Positions 12,720 to 23,203 of a stretch of DNA of 64,000 bases are shown piece by piece. The translations under genes were made by a program, and so were the position numbers. Location: contig JADDTR010000008.1 of the NCBI GenBank assembly GCA_015345905.1, positions 186,001 to 250,000 on the forward strand, read 5' to 3'. Under the pieces are notes generated by a model, which did not search any database, had not been told where the DNA came from, and saw only the letters and a program-made list of their open reading frames with translations. Each line of letters opens with the position of its first letter. Position 1 is the first letter of the stretch. This DNA comes from Aotearoamyces nothofagi (lineage: Eukaryota > Ascomycota > Leotiomycetes > Leotiales > Tympanidaceae).

Positions 12720-13863
12720 TGATTTACTGTAGCTGTGTGTCGCTGTCGCTGTAGCTGTCGCTGTAGCAGTGGTTGTAGCCGTCGCAGTGGTTGCAGCCGT
12801 AGCAGTGGCTTGTAGGCTGTAGCGCACCTTGCACGGCCGGGGGCTTCTTCCGGGCCACATGCGCTGTGCTGTTGGTGCGCCAGCCCGCAATCGATCGATC
12901 GTACAGGCACGTCCAGCGACGCCCGCTTGCCTGGCGCCTTGGTCGTCTTGCCCGTCTTGCCCGTCTTGCCCGTCTTGCCTGTCTTGCCTGCCCGGGAGCT
13001 GCTGGACGAGCCGGAAGAAACGTGACCCGGCCCTTCCCCAGTGCCCCGTCCGTCGCACTCTGCGCTGACGTGCCGTGGCTGCTCGCGACGACGGCAGGCC
13101 AGCAGGCCAGCAGGCCAGCAGGCCAGCAAGCCACCGGCCGTGAGCCAAGCTGTCGAGGCTTCTGCAGCCCGAGTCCCTCGACCGTCTTCCCTACCCTCCG
13201 GCCGTCTCCTCCTGCCCTACCTTGGCTGCTGGAGGTCCCTGGCCGGACAGCCAGGTCGTTTCCTGCCGTGGCACCCTGGCCCTGACGCCCCGGAGAGCTG
13301 GAGCACTGGAGCGAGCACCGCATCGTGTACCGCGGAGCAGACGGTGGGCAGGTATAGCTCCGTTGCGGCAGAAGGTACAGGCACTTCGCTGCACAAGGAC
13401 AAAGACGACAGCGACAGGCACCGAAGAGGACAGCAAGCAGGGCGCCGACACACCTCAACGGGGCGAAATAGCCTTTACCCAGTACTCGTGTGCAGCTCTC
13501 GTGCGCAGGACACCCTCCCGAGGAAGGCACGGGAGGCACGGTAGGTCCTCTGTACAGCTGCAGCTGCCGGCGACCTGCTTGCAGGAACCTGCCCTGGCGT
13601 CCCTGGCGGCTCTCCCTTGCAGTGCAGCCGGGGGCGAGTCACCAACACGGCACCTTGGGCAAGCCGCAACTGCCCAGGACTGCCCAGGACTGCCCAGGAC
13701 TGCCCAGGACTCCCCGTTAGAGCGCGCAGCGTGCAAGCCACGCACCGCCCGCCCCTGGCCCGGCATCAGACAGAATGCCCAGTGCCTGGCATTGTCGTCT
13801 ATCGGTTCCCGATAAGCCTCCTCTACTGCTTGATTGCGTATCCTGGCCTGGCCTGGCCTGGCC
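12720..13863. repeat. GC-rich nest of short tandem repeats
   Basis: Contains a degenerate CTGTCG/CTGTAG tract (about 12724-12800), CGTCTTGCC five times (12944-12988), GGCCAGCA four times (13097-13128), TGCCCAGGAC four times (13671-13710) and a short CCTGG tract near 13845. Long ORFs on both strands here are side effects of repeats and high GC. Confidence 0.9.
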
Positions 13864-14099
13864 GTGTAGACCTGGACTGCACTTCAAATGCCTCCCGTGT
13901 GAGCTGTCCGGCCCGGCACCGGCTCCGTTCTCCCCTGCGTCATTGCAGCCACCATGGCTGGAGGGTCTTGACAAGAACTACCTATCGCTCGTTGCCCTCG
14001 GCTTTTCAAGAGCCGTTGGCCTTTTTATATCTTTCTTGCCTCTCCGGCTTGTCAAATTTCTAATCCTCTTCCTGTGGCCTTTCTGTGTAGAGTGGTGGG

Positions 14100-14335
14100 T
14101 GATAGTCTGTAGTACCGAGAGCCTACCTCTACAACCTCTACTACCTTACCTTCCTCTTACCTTATTACCTTCGTGCTACAAGCATCCTCTTCCAACACTT
14201 CTACCCCCAATTTCTCTTTCACCTAAAACAATCCACCGCGTCTGTCAGACTGTCCAGCTTACGGGCATCTGTATTACACATACCCTTTTGACATTTGTTA
14301 ATCTCATACCTATACTACCCCTCCCTGCCGTCAAC
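14100..14335 (+). promoter_or_regulatory. Pyrimidine-rich leader of the RGS gene
   Basis: The bases before the ATG are strongly C/T-rich on the plus strand (tracts such as CCTCTACTACCTTACCTTCC), as is common around transcription starts and 5' leaders of filamentous fungi. The coding frame stays open upstream to an ATG at 13775, but that stretch is low-complexity and unlike any RGS N-terminus. Confidence 0.5.
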
Positions 14336-15881
14336 ATGGTGTATCAACTTACCTACCGTCGCCCGGCTTATGTCCCTAGCCCGTCTGGCCGCTCTTCCAT
14401 GACTTCGTCTGATGGCGAGAAGAGTCCGAGCGGTGGCTCCCTACGATCTGGCAAGTCTAGCTTGTCCACTGGTATACCAGATGCTTTGGCTTTCGACAGG
14501 ATCATCAGTGGCGGAACTTGTCCCGTAAGTGTTCCGTTGCCGAGCACATCTCTGATATATAATGCAATATCCAACAAGGAAGCAACCTTCAAAGCTCTAC
14601 CCTCCGAGAACGGTTCGGAATCTAATATCTGGAAGGTTTCAATACTGACTGAGCACAGCCTTGTACAGTCCGGGACTTTATGAACTACCTCGTCTACATT
14701 GAACGCTCAGCCGAAAACCTTCAGTTCTTCCTGTGGCACCGTGACTATGCCCAACGTTTCAGCAAAGCAAACCCTTCTGAGCTCGCCCTTGCGCCTGAGT
14801 GGACACTAGCTCAAGAGGAAGCCACCACCCAAGCACTCCAAATACAGGCAACCGCTCAGAAGAAACAGAAAGAAGAGAACCCAGGAGGGATATTCAGAGG
14901 CACAGATTTCGACAGTGGAACCAAACTTGGTCGGAGTGACTCCAGTGACCCATTCGTCACTCCTACTCAAAGTCTCGCAGAAGGGGGTAGTGAGCAAGCT
15001 GTGCACCAATGGGACTCGACCCTAAGCGAAAGGAACTCAACATCTTATACTGCCTCCAATGCTGAGCACCGCCAGACTGCTGCTGAAGCCTTCCAAGCTG
15101 CTGGACTGAAGAAGCCATGTAAGTCACCAAGAAAGTTTGAATTGACATATATTGATTGAAAATAGTTACAATTCAGCCTTTCCGTGAAGAGATTAACCGC
15201 GTTATTGCCACATACGTTGTCAATAACGCCCCGCGGCAGTTGAATCTCTCAGACCGTGAGCGTTCTGCCTTACTTCGCGCTCTTCAAGAGACCACTCATC
15301 CTTCTGCCTTTCGGTCTATTCAAACTACTGTAGAGCTTAGCCTCCGACGACAGGCTCATCCCAACTTCATCCGCTGGTCCATTTGCAACGGCAATCGTCC
15401 TCGCATCATCTTTGCCAGAGGCCTCGGAATTTCTCTAATTTTGCTTGGGTTAGTCTGTGCTATTCTCCTCACATTGAGTAGTGCTCGCCGCGGATGGCGC
15501 GCACTTCCGGCTATCCTCTGGGTTCTCGGCACCGCTACTATGATTGCGGGTTGGAAAGGAATGTGTGTCGTTCTTCACGGCATGCACCATCACCACGTTC
15601 GACCGTGGGAGCTGTTTGAGGATCAGGATTCGGAGGTGGAACTGAATAAATCATTTGATTCCTTTGGTACTTTAAACAGCTACGAAGACCTTCCATGGAT
15701 AGCTAAGTACGAGAAGCGAAATATTATTCGCAAAGTCTTCGATCGGGAAGTCTGGATTCAGGAACCTGCTCTACGTCAAATCCAAGATACCATCTTCATC
15801 CAGTCGATTCTCTTGGGACTGGCGGTCGCGGCTGTCTTTACAGCCATCTTCGTAGCGGTTCCGCGAGGCAACTTCTACTAG
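14336..15881 (+). CDS. RGS-domain protein with three C-terminal membrane segments (Rax1-like)
   Basis: Exons 14336-14524, 14659-15118 and 15166-15881 give 454 aa. After a Ser-rich N-terminus, residues about 50-290 form an RGS domain split by a Ser/Thr/Gln-rich insert: DALAFDRIISGGTCPPCTVRDFMNYLVYIERSAENLQFFLW (given here as positions about 50-90), then the C-terminal half (IQPFREEINRVIATYV, HPSAFRSIQTTVELSL). Membrane segments lie near residues 301-321, 328-352 and 425-447. RGS domains speed GTP hydrolysis by G-alpha. RGS plus three C-terminal TMs is the layout of yeast Rax1, a bud-site protein, and related fungal RGS proteins. The first intron (134 bp) joins TCP to PCTVRDF in phase 0. The symbol is withheld because the subfamily is not certain. 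Confidence 0.82.
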
Positions 15882-16283
15882 TCGTCCGGGTCCGCAGGCA
15901 GCAGTTACTGTTCTGTTATTTTCTTCTACAAGTTTCCCTGGCTTTGATTGGAGAATGGTATAGCTCACGAAGTGAGAGAAAAAAAGTGAAAAGCCAAAAA
16001 TAAAGAAAAAAAAATATTTAAAAAGGGTGTCTCGTACATATGGGAGTTTTGATACCCAGACCAGAAGTGGTGGGAACGTTTGCTTTCGCTCTCTCTTGTT
16101 CTTGTGTCTATGAAGGACTTTGATACCACTATTTTTTACCCCCTTTTAGGCTTTTGCTAGCGGTGGTGATTACGTCAAAAGGGACTCTTGGGATGATGAA
16201 GTCTGCTTTAGCTGAGCTGTTACTTGCTTACCTTTGTTGGTATATACGATTAGTGGTAATGATGCTATTATGCCACTGTTACT

Positions 16284-16321
<38 letters not shown>

Positions 16322-17121
16322 CTGTGATTGTGGTATTGATGATGCGATGTACTTGAATACTGATATACTTGAATAAGCTAGCTCCCTCCCTCCCTCCCAA
16401 TCTCTCGCCCGTGGCCCTGACATACATGAACAATACTACGCCACCGATGGCGCATCACGCACGCCCACGGTTTCTTCCCTCCTTCCTTCCTTCCTTCCCA
16501 TCTCTCTCTCTCTCTCTCTCTCCCTCTCTCCCGTAAACCCATGCCGAGGGGGGCCGCCTCGCTGGCCTCGACAAAAAAAAAACAAAACAAAAAAAGAAGA
16601 GAAAACAGGCCTGTGCCGCTCGTTCGCTGGCCGGTGGCTGGGATGGCATCCAGGGTGCGGTTCGGAGCTTTGCGAGACTGGCTGTGCTGTGCTGTGTGCT
16701 GTGTGTGGTCTATCTGTCCTGCCAGCTTGGTTAGCTGGTTAGTTGGTCAACGGCTGGGAGGAGGTGAGAGAAGAAGGGGGGGGGGGGGGTTTCTTGGATG
16801 TCAGTGATATGGCTGGGTGAGGATCGGATGGGGGTGTAGAGGGCGGTGAATTCGGCGCTGTTGTCAAGGTTTCGATTTCGATTTTGCTGAGCAAGATAGG
16901 CCCCGCAAGACAGGCTCCGGAACAATCACGAAATCACAAAGTCCACGAGCAGGTATATCACGAGCTCCTCATTCAGACGTATGTGACTTGCATTATCGAG
17001 CTACTGCAGATATCTCGCAGAGTCCATATGCCAACCCATGCCAGACCCATCCCACACGAGAGCGAACCGTCAAAGCAAAGCATAGTCATTCCATAGCAAG
17101 TACCCAAGTCATCCCGATACC
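15882..17121. other. Convergent intergenic region with CT/TTCC microsatellites
   Basis: Lies between the ends of the RGS gene and RPL24. It holds a (CT)n tract of about 33 bp at 16286-16318, CCCT/TTCC repeats followed by (TC)n at about 16480-16530, an A-rich run near 16570 and a G run of about 13 near 16778. No gene seen. Confidence 0.8.
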
Positions 17122-17823
17122 TTAACGGCTCGTTGCGGCAACCTTCTTGGGAGCACCCTTTGCACCCTGCTTGCTCTGAATCCTGACAGCCTGTCCCTTT
17201 GCCGCACCTGCTGCGCTCTTCGCCTTCTCTGCCTTCTTTGCGCTCTGGGTTGCTGCGCGCTTCTCCTTGCCAGATGCGATGGCGGCCTTGCGGGCTGCCT
17301 CACGGGCCTCGGGACGTTGAGTTCTTCGCTCCTTGATCACATCGAGGGAGGCACCGACAATAGCACGCTGGTGCTTGACTGTGCGGCGCGAGCGCTTCTT
17401 TGCGACTTCCTGTAGGCGCGGGATGTGTTAGTTAATTGCCTTACTGTCCCTCTACTTCGGGGCCACTATTCTTGGATTGTTGGTGGGATGACGCGTACCT
17501 CAGAGATACCCTTCTTGTGTTGTCTTCGGAAAAGAACGGTCCATGCGATACGGCGAGGGTTCTTGCGTTGGAGGAAGAGGGATTCGGTCTTGCCATTTTG
17601 GAAACGGAAGATCTTGCTGTCACCACGGACGTAGAGCTTGCCCTGTTCACCTATTGTCAGCCATCCAGTCCCATAACATCTGCCACTGCCGTCCTGGTCC
17701 ATATCCCTGACTCGAATGCCCAGGATGCCGTCCCAATGTGAGGTCTTGCTGAGGTGGAATAGAGTTTCGTACCTTTCCTGGGTAGATCTTCTCACCAGAG
17801 AAGGTATCGTCGTATGTACGCAT
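17122..17823 (-). CDS. RPL24: Large-subunit ribosomal protein eL24
   Basis: Minus-strand exons 17823-17773, 17642-17499 and 17409-17122 give 160 aa, the usual length. The sequence reads MRTYDDTFSGEKIYPGK, then GKLYVRGDSKIFRFQNGK, LQRKNPRRIAWTVLFRRQHKK and KKRSRRTVKHQRAIVGASL, ending in an Ala/Lys-rich tail. All are eL24 signatures, and both introns are phase 0. The upstream in-frame start at 17892 is not used in the family. It belongs to the 60S subunit near the subunit interface. It is divergent from TRM44, sharing a region of about 470 bp. Confidence 0.97.
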
Positions 17824-18295
17824 AGTGAATGTTGCGTAGAGTTCCGCCGACTGTGATTGTGGTTTGTCGAAAGCTAGCCCGGTGTCGTTCAAGGGCTAGA
17901 AGTATTGTTGTCGTTGTCGTCACGAATTTTGATGTTCTTCCGTGGACTTTAGGGCAAACGTCTCGCTAAGACTTCTAGAGCTAAAATCGTTAGCGCCAAC
18001 AGGCCCGCGTTTGCAAATTGCCTTAATAACAGACACAATGCGGCTGAGATGAGCGCATTTTGCAACAACTACAATATGTACCTACAGTTCAGTGAGGGTG
18101 AAAGAATCCTAAATCTCCGTGCTTAATTGTCAGGAACTCGGAATATGGGGTTGGCGAAAATTGAGGTACTGATAAATTCGAACCCGCGCGAGTGAGGGTT
18201 GCCTTGTCTGATCATCAGGTCACGTGGTAAATTTGGGCTCGAGAACGATCAAGTCTCAGTTGCCAGACCACCGAGTGAGAGGTAAGACTCGCAGC
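17824..18295. promoter_or_regulatory. Shared divergent promoter region RPL24 / TRM44
   Basis: The 472 bp separate two head-to-head translation genes. No further gene seen; exact core elements cannot be assigned. Confidence 0.5.
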
Positions 18296-19750
18296 ATGGG
18301 CTTCAAACCCGAAGACATTCCTTCGGGAACTACTCCGATGCTGAAGGTTGATGCAGAAGATACCTGGACACCTTTGTATCGTCATGATTGCTCTTTTCCT
18401 CCGGAGATTTTCTTTCAGGTTATGATGAACCTCATTCGGAATCCAAATATCAATTCCAACCATCTTTTCCGCGCCGACATATTGCTTGAAGTGCCATACA
18501 CCAGTGGTTTCTCTCATGACTCAGACAATCCGCCCATAATTCTTCATTTTGAGGGGTTCCATTTGAGTACTGTCATGATCAGACGCCTGATTCCTAGAAA
18601 CGCCTTGGTTGACAAACCACTTGACCAGACATGCCTCATATACAATGGAACGGATGATACGGAGACCAGGTCTTTGGTAATATATCTTCCACATATCTCA
18701 TCTCCATCTGAATCACCTTTCTACCACCCAGCTGTGCATGGAATAGCCTTCCTCCACACTTTTAATAGAGAATTTCAAACAGGAGTTATATCTATACATT
18801 ACTCCTTCTTTGAATCTGGACCGCGCACACCTTTTCTCCAGCGGACGGCATTGCATCTTCTTGGTACGCTACATAAGCATGGGCAGGGACTTGCATCGGG
18901 TTATGTCAAAAGGGTTCATCATGATGCAATTATTCCGCAAGCTACAGTTCAGAACACCTATGCGCGGTTGAAAGCGAAGTATGCTAGATCAATAATTTCT
19001 TCATGGGTAGAGTCAACGGACCCCGCTAAGCATGTCTTCGAAGATCTTGGGATTGCCGCCTTTTTAATTGAATTGTGGGCTGAGATGTACCCTGATGAAA
19101 AAGACGTCCCCGGCTTTGTGGATATTGGTTGTGGAAACGGGCTTCTTGTCCATATTCTCCTTGAAGAAGGATACTCCGGCTGGGGATTCGATGCCAGGAA
19201 ACGTAAATCGTGGGGCACATACTCGGCGAAGACACAAGACAACCTAAAGGAGCTTGTATTGATACCAGCCATCCTACAGACAAATGACAACAACGGAATT
19301 ATAGAAACCCAAATTCCAAGTCACGGAACACACCCTGGGATATTTCCGAAGGGCACATTTATAATATCCAACCATGCCGACGAGCTCACTCCCTGGACGC
19401 CAATCCTTGGGAACATGTCCGAGTCACCCTTCCTCATGATCCCCTGCTGCAGCCACAATTTAACAGGCGCACGTTTCCGCGCGCCGCCTCCAAAAGAGAC
19501 CGGCATGTCAAACTCAGCTTATGCATCCTTGGTTGTGTGGGTTTCGAAGCTCGGAGAGGAATGTGGATGGGAAATTGAGAAGGAAATGCTGCGAATACCA
19601 AGTACGAGAAACACTGCACTCTTGGGACGGCGAAGAAAAGCTGGCTTTCCTAAGACTGATGTAGGTAAGTTGCTGAAGGACTATGGAGGTGCTGCTGGAT
19701 GGGAAGTAAATGCGTTGAAACTTGTCAAAGCTGGGCCTCGGGGCCACTGA
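18296..19750 (+). CDS. TRM44: tRNA(Ser) Um44 2'-O-methyltransferase
   Basis: Single exon, 484 aa. The first ATG in frame is at 18296 (MGFKPEDIPSG); the frame opens with a GTG further up. An N-terminal fungal TRM44 region (SFPPEIFFQVMMNLIRNPNI) precedes an AdoMet-binding motif at about residues 274-282 (FVDIGCGNGLLVHIL). A second typical block, FLMIPCCSHNLTGARF, lies at about residue 380. The family methylates U44 of tRNA-Ser using AdoMet in the cytoplasm. The yeast enzyme is somewhat longer (567 aa). Confidence 0.9.
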   Translation: MGFKPEDIPSGTTPMLKVDAEDTWTPLYRHDCSFPPEIFFQVMMNLIRNPNINSNHLFRADILLEVPYTSGFSHDSDNPPIILHFEGFHLSTVMIRRLIPRNALVDKPLDQTCLIYNGTDDTETRSLVIYLPHISSPSESPFYHPAVHGIAFLHTFNREFQTGVISIHYSFFESGPRTPFLQRTALHLLGTLHKHGQGLASGYVKRVHHDAIIPQATVQNTYARLKAKYARSIISSWVESTDPAKHVFEDLGIAAFLIELWAEMYPDEKDVPGFVDIGCGNGLLVHILLEEGYSGWGFDARKRKSWGTYSAKTQDNLKELVLIPAILQTNDNNGIIETQIPSHGTHPGIFPKGTFIISNHADELTPWTPILGNMSESPFLMIPCCSHNLTGARFRAPPPKETGMSNSAYASLVVWVSKLGEECGWEIEKEMLRIPSTRNTALLGRRRKAGFPKTDVGKLLKDYGGAAGWEVNALKLVKAGPRGH

Positions 19751-20346
19751 CAACAATAGCATTAGGTGTACAAAGTATATATACTCTGCAAAGCCTTGTC
19801 CCTTTCTATGGGCCTCTTCTTTGCCTCAAGTTTTCGCTTTTGAGATTCGAAATCCCCTGATATATCAGATCTAAATAGTCATCGCTAGAAAGCATCTAAA
19901 CCATGTTAGGGTCAGTACCTTAAGTTAGATGGCGAACTTCTCATGGCTTTTTAGAGCCCATTAGTGATTATCTTAGTGGCAAGACCAATACAACTTTCGC
20001 AATTTTAAGGTCCAGTATCACTAATATAGCCAAATTTGAAGGCCGTCGTGTAAAGCCTAGACTGCGCAATGTGCTCGTAGTATGGGCAGGCTTCTTAAAA
20101 ATGGGAAGGATTGACCAGGCACTGATTTGATTTTGTACAAGCCACCAGATGATATGACCTTTTGACTACCTAGGATGTCGCTGCAAATAATATAGCGCAT
20201 CCGTTGTATCGCAAAGAGAAATCTAGATTCCATTCCATCCCATCCCAGCTTTACTGAAATGAGTGTTCTTGCAAACCTGACTCTCATTCAATGCCATCAT
20301 CATTGCCAACTAAACCTATCCCGAGATCCGAAATGACAGGTAGCGC
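19751..20346. other. Convergent 3' region TRM44 / EGD1
   Basis: About 600 bp between two tail-to-tail genes; moderately AT-rich, no gene or repeat recognised. Confidence 0.6.
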
Positions 20347-21088
20347 TTATTCGACATCAACCTTCTCATCGAAAGTCTCACCTGCAACCAGATCTGGAAT
20401 ATCATCATCATCCTCATCCTTGGCGCCCTCACCCTCCTTCTTTTGCAACGACTGGTAGCTTTCGGCAAGTTTGCGGAGAGATGCAAGGGAGTCTGGGCCG
20501 AGTTGGTTGAGGATGCCTGGAACAAGCTCGGTGAGCTCTTTATCTTCACCGTTGCCGTAAATAGCAAAAGTGTTGGCTGGGACGGCGGCATGAACTAGAG
20601 CGAGAATACTGTTAGTTCTCTGTGGCTCTGCAATTCTCAAGGTCATGAACGCCGAAGAGGATTATTTACCTTTTGGTGCAGCAAAGTGGATGACGTTTCC
20701 GTCAGCCTTGAACATGTTGACCTCCTCGATGGCTTGGATAGGTTGTACGTTGAGCTTCTTGAGAGCAGTTTGAAGCTTCTTGTCATCGACACCAGAGTTC
20801 TTGTGCTGCTTCTTCACCTTCCGTCTTGGTGTTCCCTTTCCACTACAGAATGGCGATATGTTAGCAATCTTGATCCTCTGCTATAAATGTCTCTTGATCT
20901 GTCGCGAGTCGCTAGTTACTGCTGGTGTAAGAGCTGTACATACCCTGTTGAATTGTTCAGGTTAGCGGATTCGCTGCAAGAGCTTTTATGAGGATTTAAA
21001 GCTACCCAGAAAGCACACAAGGCATCTGAAAAGATTACTCACCAATTCGCACTGACTGTTGCATCTTCTTCAGCTTTTCTAAATCCAT
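20347..21088 (-). CDS. EGD1: Nascent polypeptide-associated complex subunit beta
   Basis: Minus-strand exons 21088-21043, 20944 (one base), 20842-20670 and 20594-20347 give 155 aa. The product reads [17 protein letters not shown], then [16 protein letters not shown], the NAC domain ([38 protein letters not shown]) and an acidic tail ([14 protein letters not shown]). NAC beta pairs with NAC alpha on ribosomes and screens nascent chains. Exon 1 ends ATTG and exon 3 begins TGGAAAGGG. Direct joining shifts the frame, while one extra G gives ATT GGT GGA AAG, the conserved IGGKGTPRR. That G lies alone between two complete introns. All lengths then sum to 468 nt. Confidence 0.93.
20843..21042 (-). 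other. EGD1: Intron - single-nucleotide exon - intron in EGD1
   Basis: On the minus strand, intron 21042-20945 (98 bp) starts GTGAGT, has a GCTAAC branch site and ends CAACAG. The single base G at 20944 follows, and the next donor GTATGT starts at 20943. The second intron (20943-20843, 101 bp) also has GCTAAC and ends CTGTAG. Keeping exactly one G restores the invariant IGGKGTPRR of NAC beta. It can equally be described as two introns nested at one site (a twin-intron arrangement); the mature mRNA would be the same. Confidence 0.85.
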
Positions 21089-21574
21089 GATGGCGGTTGT
21101 GCGACTTTCGTCTGAGACTGAGTGAGTGTTGATGGGTTGACTGCAAAGCGGGCGTTCTGGTCAGCTCTACGCACGCCTAGTACTTGAATTGTTGACGGGC
21201 TTCTCAATAAGGTGACAGTGGAGGACGTACAGGCACGGGTTCACAGAATATCCGGGATTTCACTATCGTCGTCGAGGTTGCTGATGGAGCGATTGGCTTT
21301 GTGGGCGCCAAGACTTCACACTAAGCGAGAAAAGTTCCGCCAGACGACGAGGTTCACGATTTCAGGAAGCACACACTACTATATGGAATCTTTAACAACA
21401 GCGCATACCATTTGATATTTATTCGTTAATGAAGCTTCAGCTAAGCTGAACTTGAAATGAGCAAACTAAGAGCAATTTGTCTGTTATACATTGTGGAGGA
21501 GTGATGTTAATTTTCGAAGCCTCTCGTCGAAACACGGCAGTAGGCTGCGTCAAGTGCTATTGAGATAATTTCTT
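21089..21574. other. Intergenic, EGD1 promoter side
   Basis: Promoter and leader of EGD1 and the 3' flank of the next minus-strand gene. No gene recognised. Confidence 0.5.
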
Positions 21575-22396
21575 TCATAGGGGAACAAAGAAAGGAATGA
21601 AGGTCATCGCTTGTTGACGCTTGGTGCAGGGGATCAGGGCGTCCTCGTCCGCTCGAACCATCGGATCCGTAGCCTCGGTGCCAGACCAGGTAAGAAAGCT
21701 GTTCTCAGCTGCGTTCCAAGCCCAAGTCAGACAGTTTTCATTCTGTTCTGGACCGGTAGCGGCGATGCCAGTAGCACCATTGACACGGAAAAGGGCCTCA
21801 TCAAGGTCAATCTCATCGCCAGCAGTTGAAAGAGACTCCATGGACAACGTAACTTTGATGGTTTTCAGACATTCCAATCCTTGAACTACGAGTTCGAGCG
21901 GCTCATCAACTCGGTCCGCCGCTGAAAAAAAACCTTCGATACATTGCTTGACTCGTCCAGTAAAAGGCATGAAAAAATTGGCACTGGACATGTCCAAGTG
22001 GACATTGGAGAGGTTCTTCATATTGAAGATAGTGGTTCTCTCAAGCTTGGGCTTAATCTTAACAAAGCTTTGGTTAGGGTCGCTATCAAAGCTTGTGAAT
22101 TGGTTAGCATGGTTGAAAGATGAAGAGGAAAAGATGACTTACTCGAATTTGATACGGACGGACTTGATCTCATCGGCGAGAACGTCAAACACGGATGGTA
22201 GGGCCCAACCGTTATCCTCCCCGAGAACAACACAGACGTGCTTAAGGATGATCTCTCTGGCCCGATTAAACAAGAGAGGATTGCTACTAAGGGCCAAGAG
22301 AAGGTTGGTTGCCGTCTTGTAGTTAAGCGCCGAGAAACGAAATATCTTGTTCTTGATCTCGCCTGGAAATATATGCAGAGAAGGAACCTGTGTCAT
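21575..22396 (-). CDS. Hypothetical protein, 256 aa
   Basis: Minus-strand exons 22396-22143 and 22091-21575. The intron starts GTAAGTC, has a GCTAAC branch site and ends CACAAG; the join reads KFDFDSDPNQSF in a continuous frame. The N-terminus, MTQVPSLHIFPGEIKNKIFRFSALNYKTATNLLLAL, spans positions 1-36 and resembles the LP-E-I--KI start of fungal F-box-like or 2EXR-like proteins, but no full domain is clear. The rest is mixed alpha/beta with no signal peptide or membrane segment. The ATG at 22396 is the first in frame; earlier starts are GTG only. Function unknown. Confidence 0.7.
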
Positions 22397-23203
22397 GTTG
22401 ACGATGGTACAAGGCAAGGACCTTTGATGGAGACTGGCAAATATCAAGAGCGATATCACAGAATCTCTTATCGAGAACTGGTAGTTGGCTTTGTATTAGA
22501 CTCTAGGTTTGTGATCATGAATGGTGGCAGTCAAGATAAACTTACCGTTGGTGAATAGCAGGATGTATCGATTCGACAAGTTTTTATTTTACTGATCAGG
22601 TGTCAAGGACGACAACGCAGAAAAGCTCTTGTCAAGTTGAGAACTGGAAGGTGCTTTAAGTTAGAATTTAGGTTGTGACCGTGAACGTTTGGCGGAGAGG
22701 GTAAGCTTACCGTCAGTGAACGAGAGGAATTTTGTCAGCGGATAGAAACTGGTTGAGTTCTTATAAGATTTGTCTCAGGTGTTGAGCTCGACCGAGGAAA
22801 ATGGAGCGTGGGGTTGGAGTTTGTGAAAGATGTGGTGTTGTAAAAGGTTGGGATGGTGGGTGTTGGTGTGAGGAGGAATTTTTATACACAGGTAGGGTAC
22901 GAGCAACGAGTAACTGCAGTGAAGTCGACCTTCAACCGCCCTTACACGGGGCTAGTACCTTGGGACGTTAATAAGCACCATGCTAACATCAGGTAGTTAA
23001 TGCACTATACATTTCTGCTAAAGTCCTAGTTATACCACTTGATAAATTGCTATAGAAACAAGCAACAGGATCCTCTGCTTTAGTTTCATCTAGTCCTACA
23101 TAACAACATCATGATAAACGAACACGGTGAGCAATCCGAAACGCCATTTGAGTATGCAGACAGAACGTGTAGCTGGCATGCTATATAAAATGGGTATCAT
23201 TCA
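22397..23203. other. Intergenic, about 800 bp
   Basis: Promoter side of the hypothetical gene and 3' flank of IVY1. It contains a purine-rich stretch near 22790-22880, which is C/T-rich on the transcribed strand and so a likely leader. No gene recognised. Confidence 0.5.

Noticed and set aside
12724-13539. 271-aa minus ORF and its partners on both strands
   Set aside because: GC-rich repeat DNA keeps several frames open at once; the translations are Ala/Arg/Gly-rich without domains.
13775-14335. In-frame upstream extension of the RGS protein (about 187 aa from an ATG at 13775)
   Set aside because: The stretch is low-complexity and pyrimidine-rich, looks like leader, and adds nothing seen in RGS relatives; the ATG at 14336 gives a natural start.
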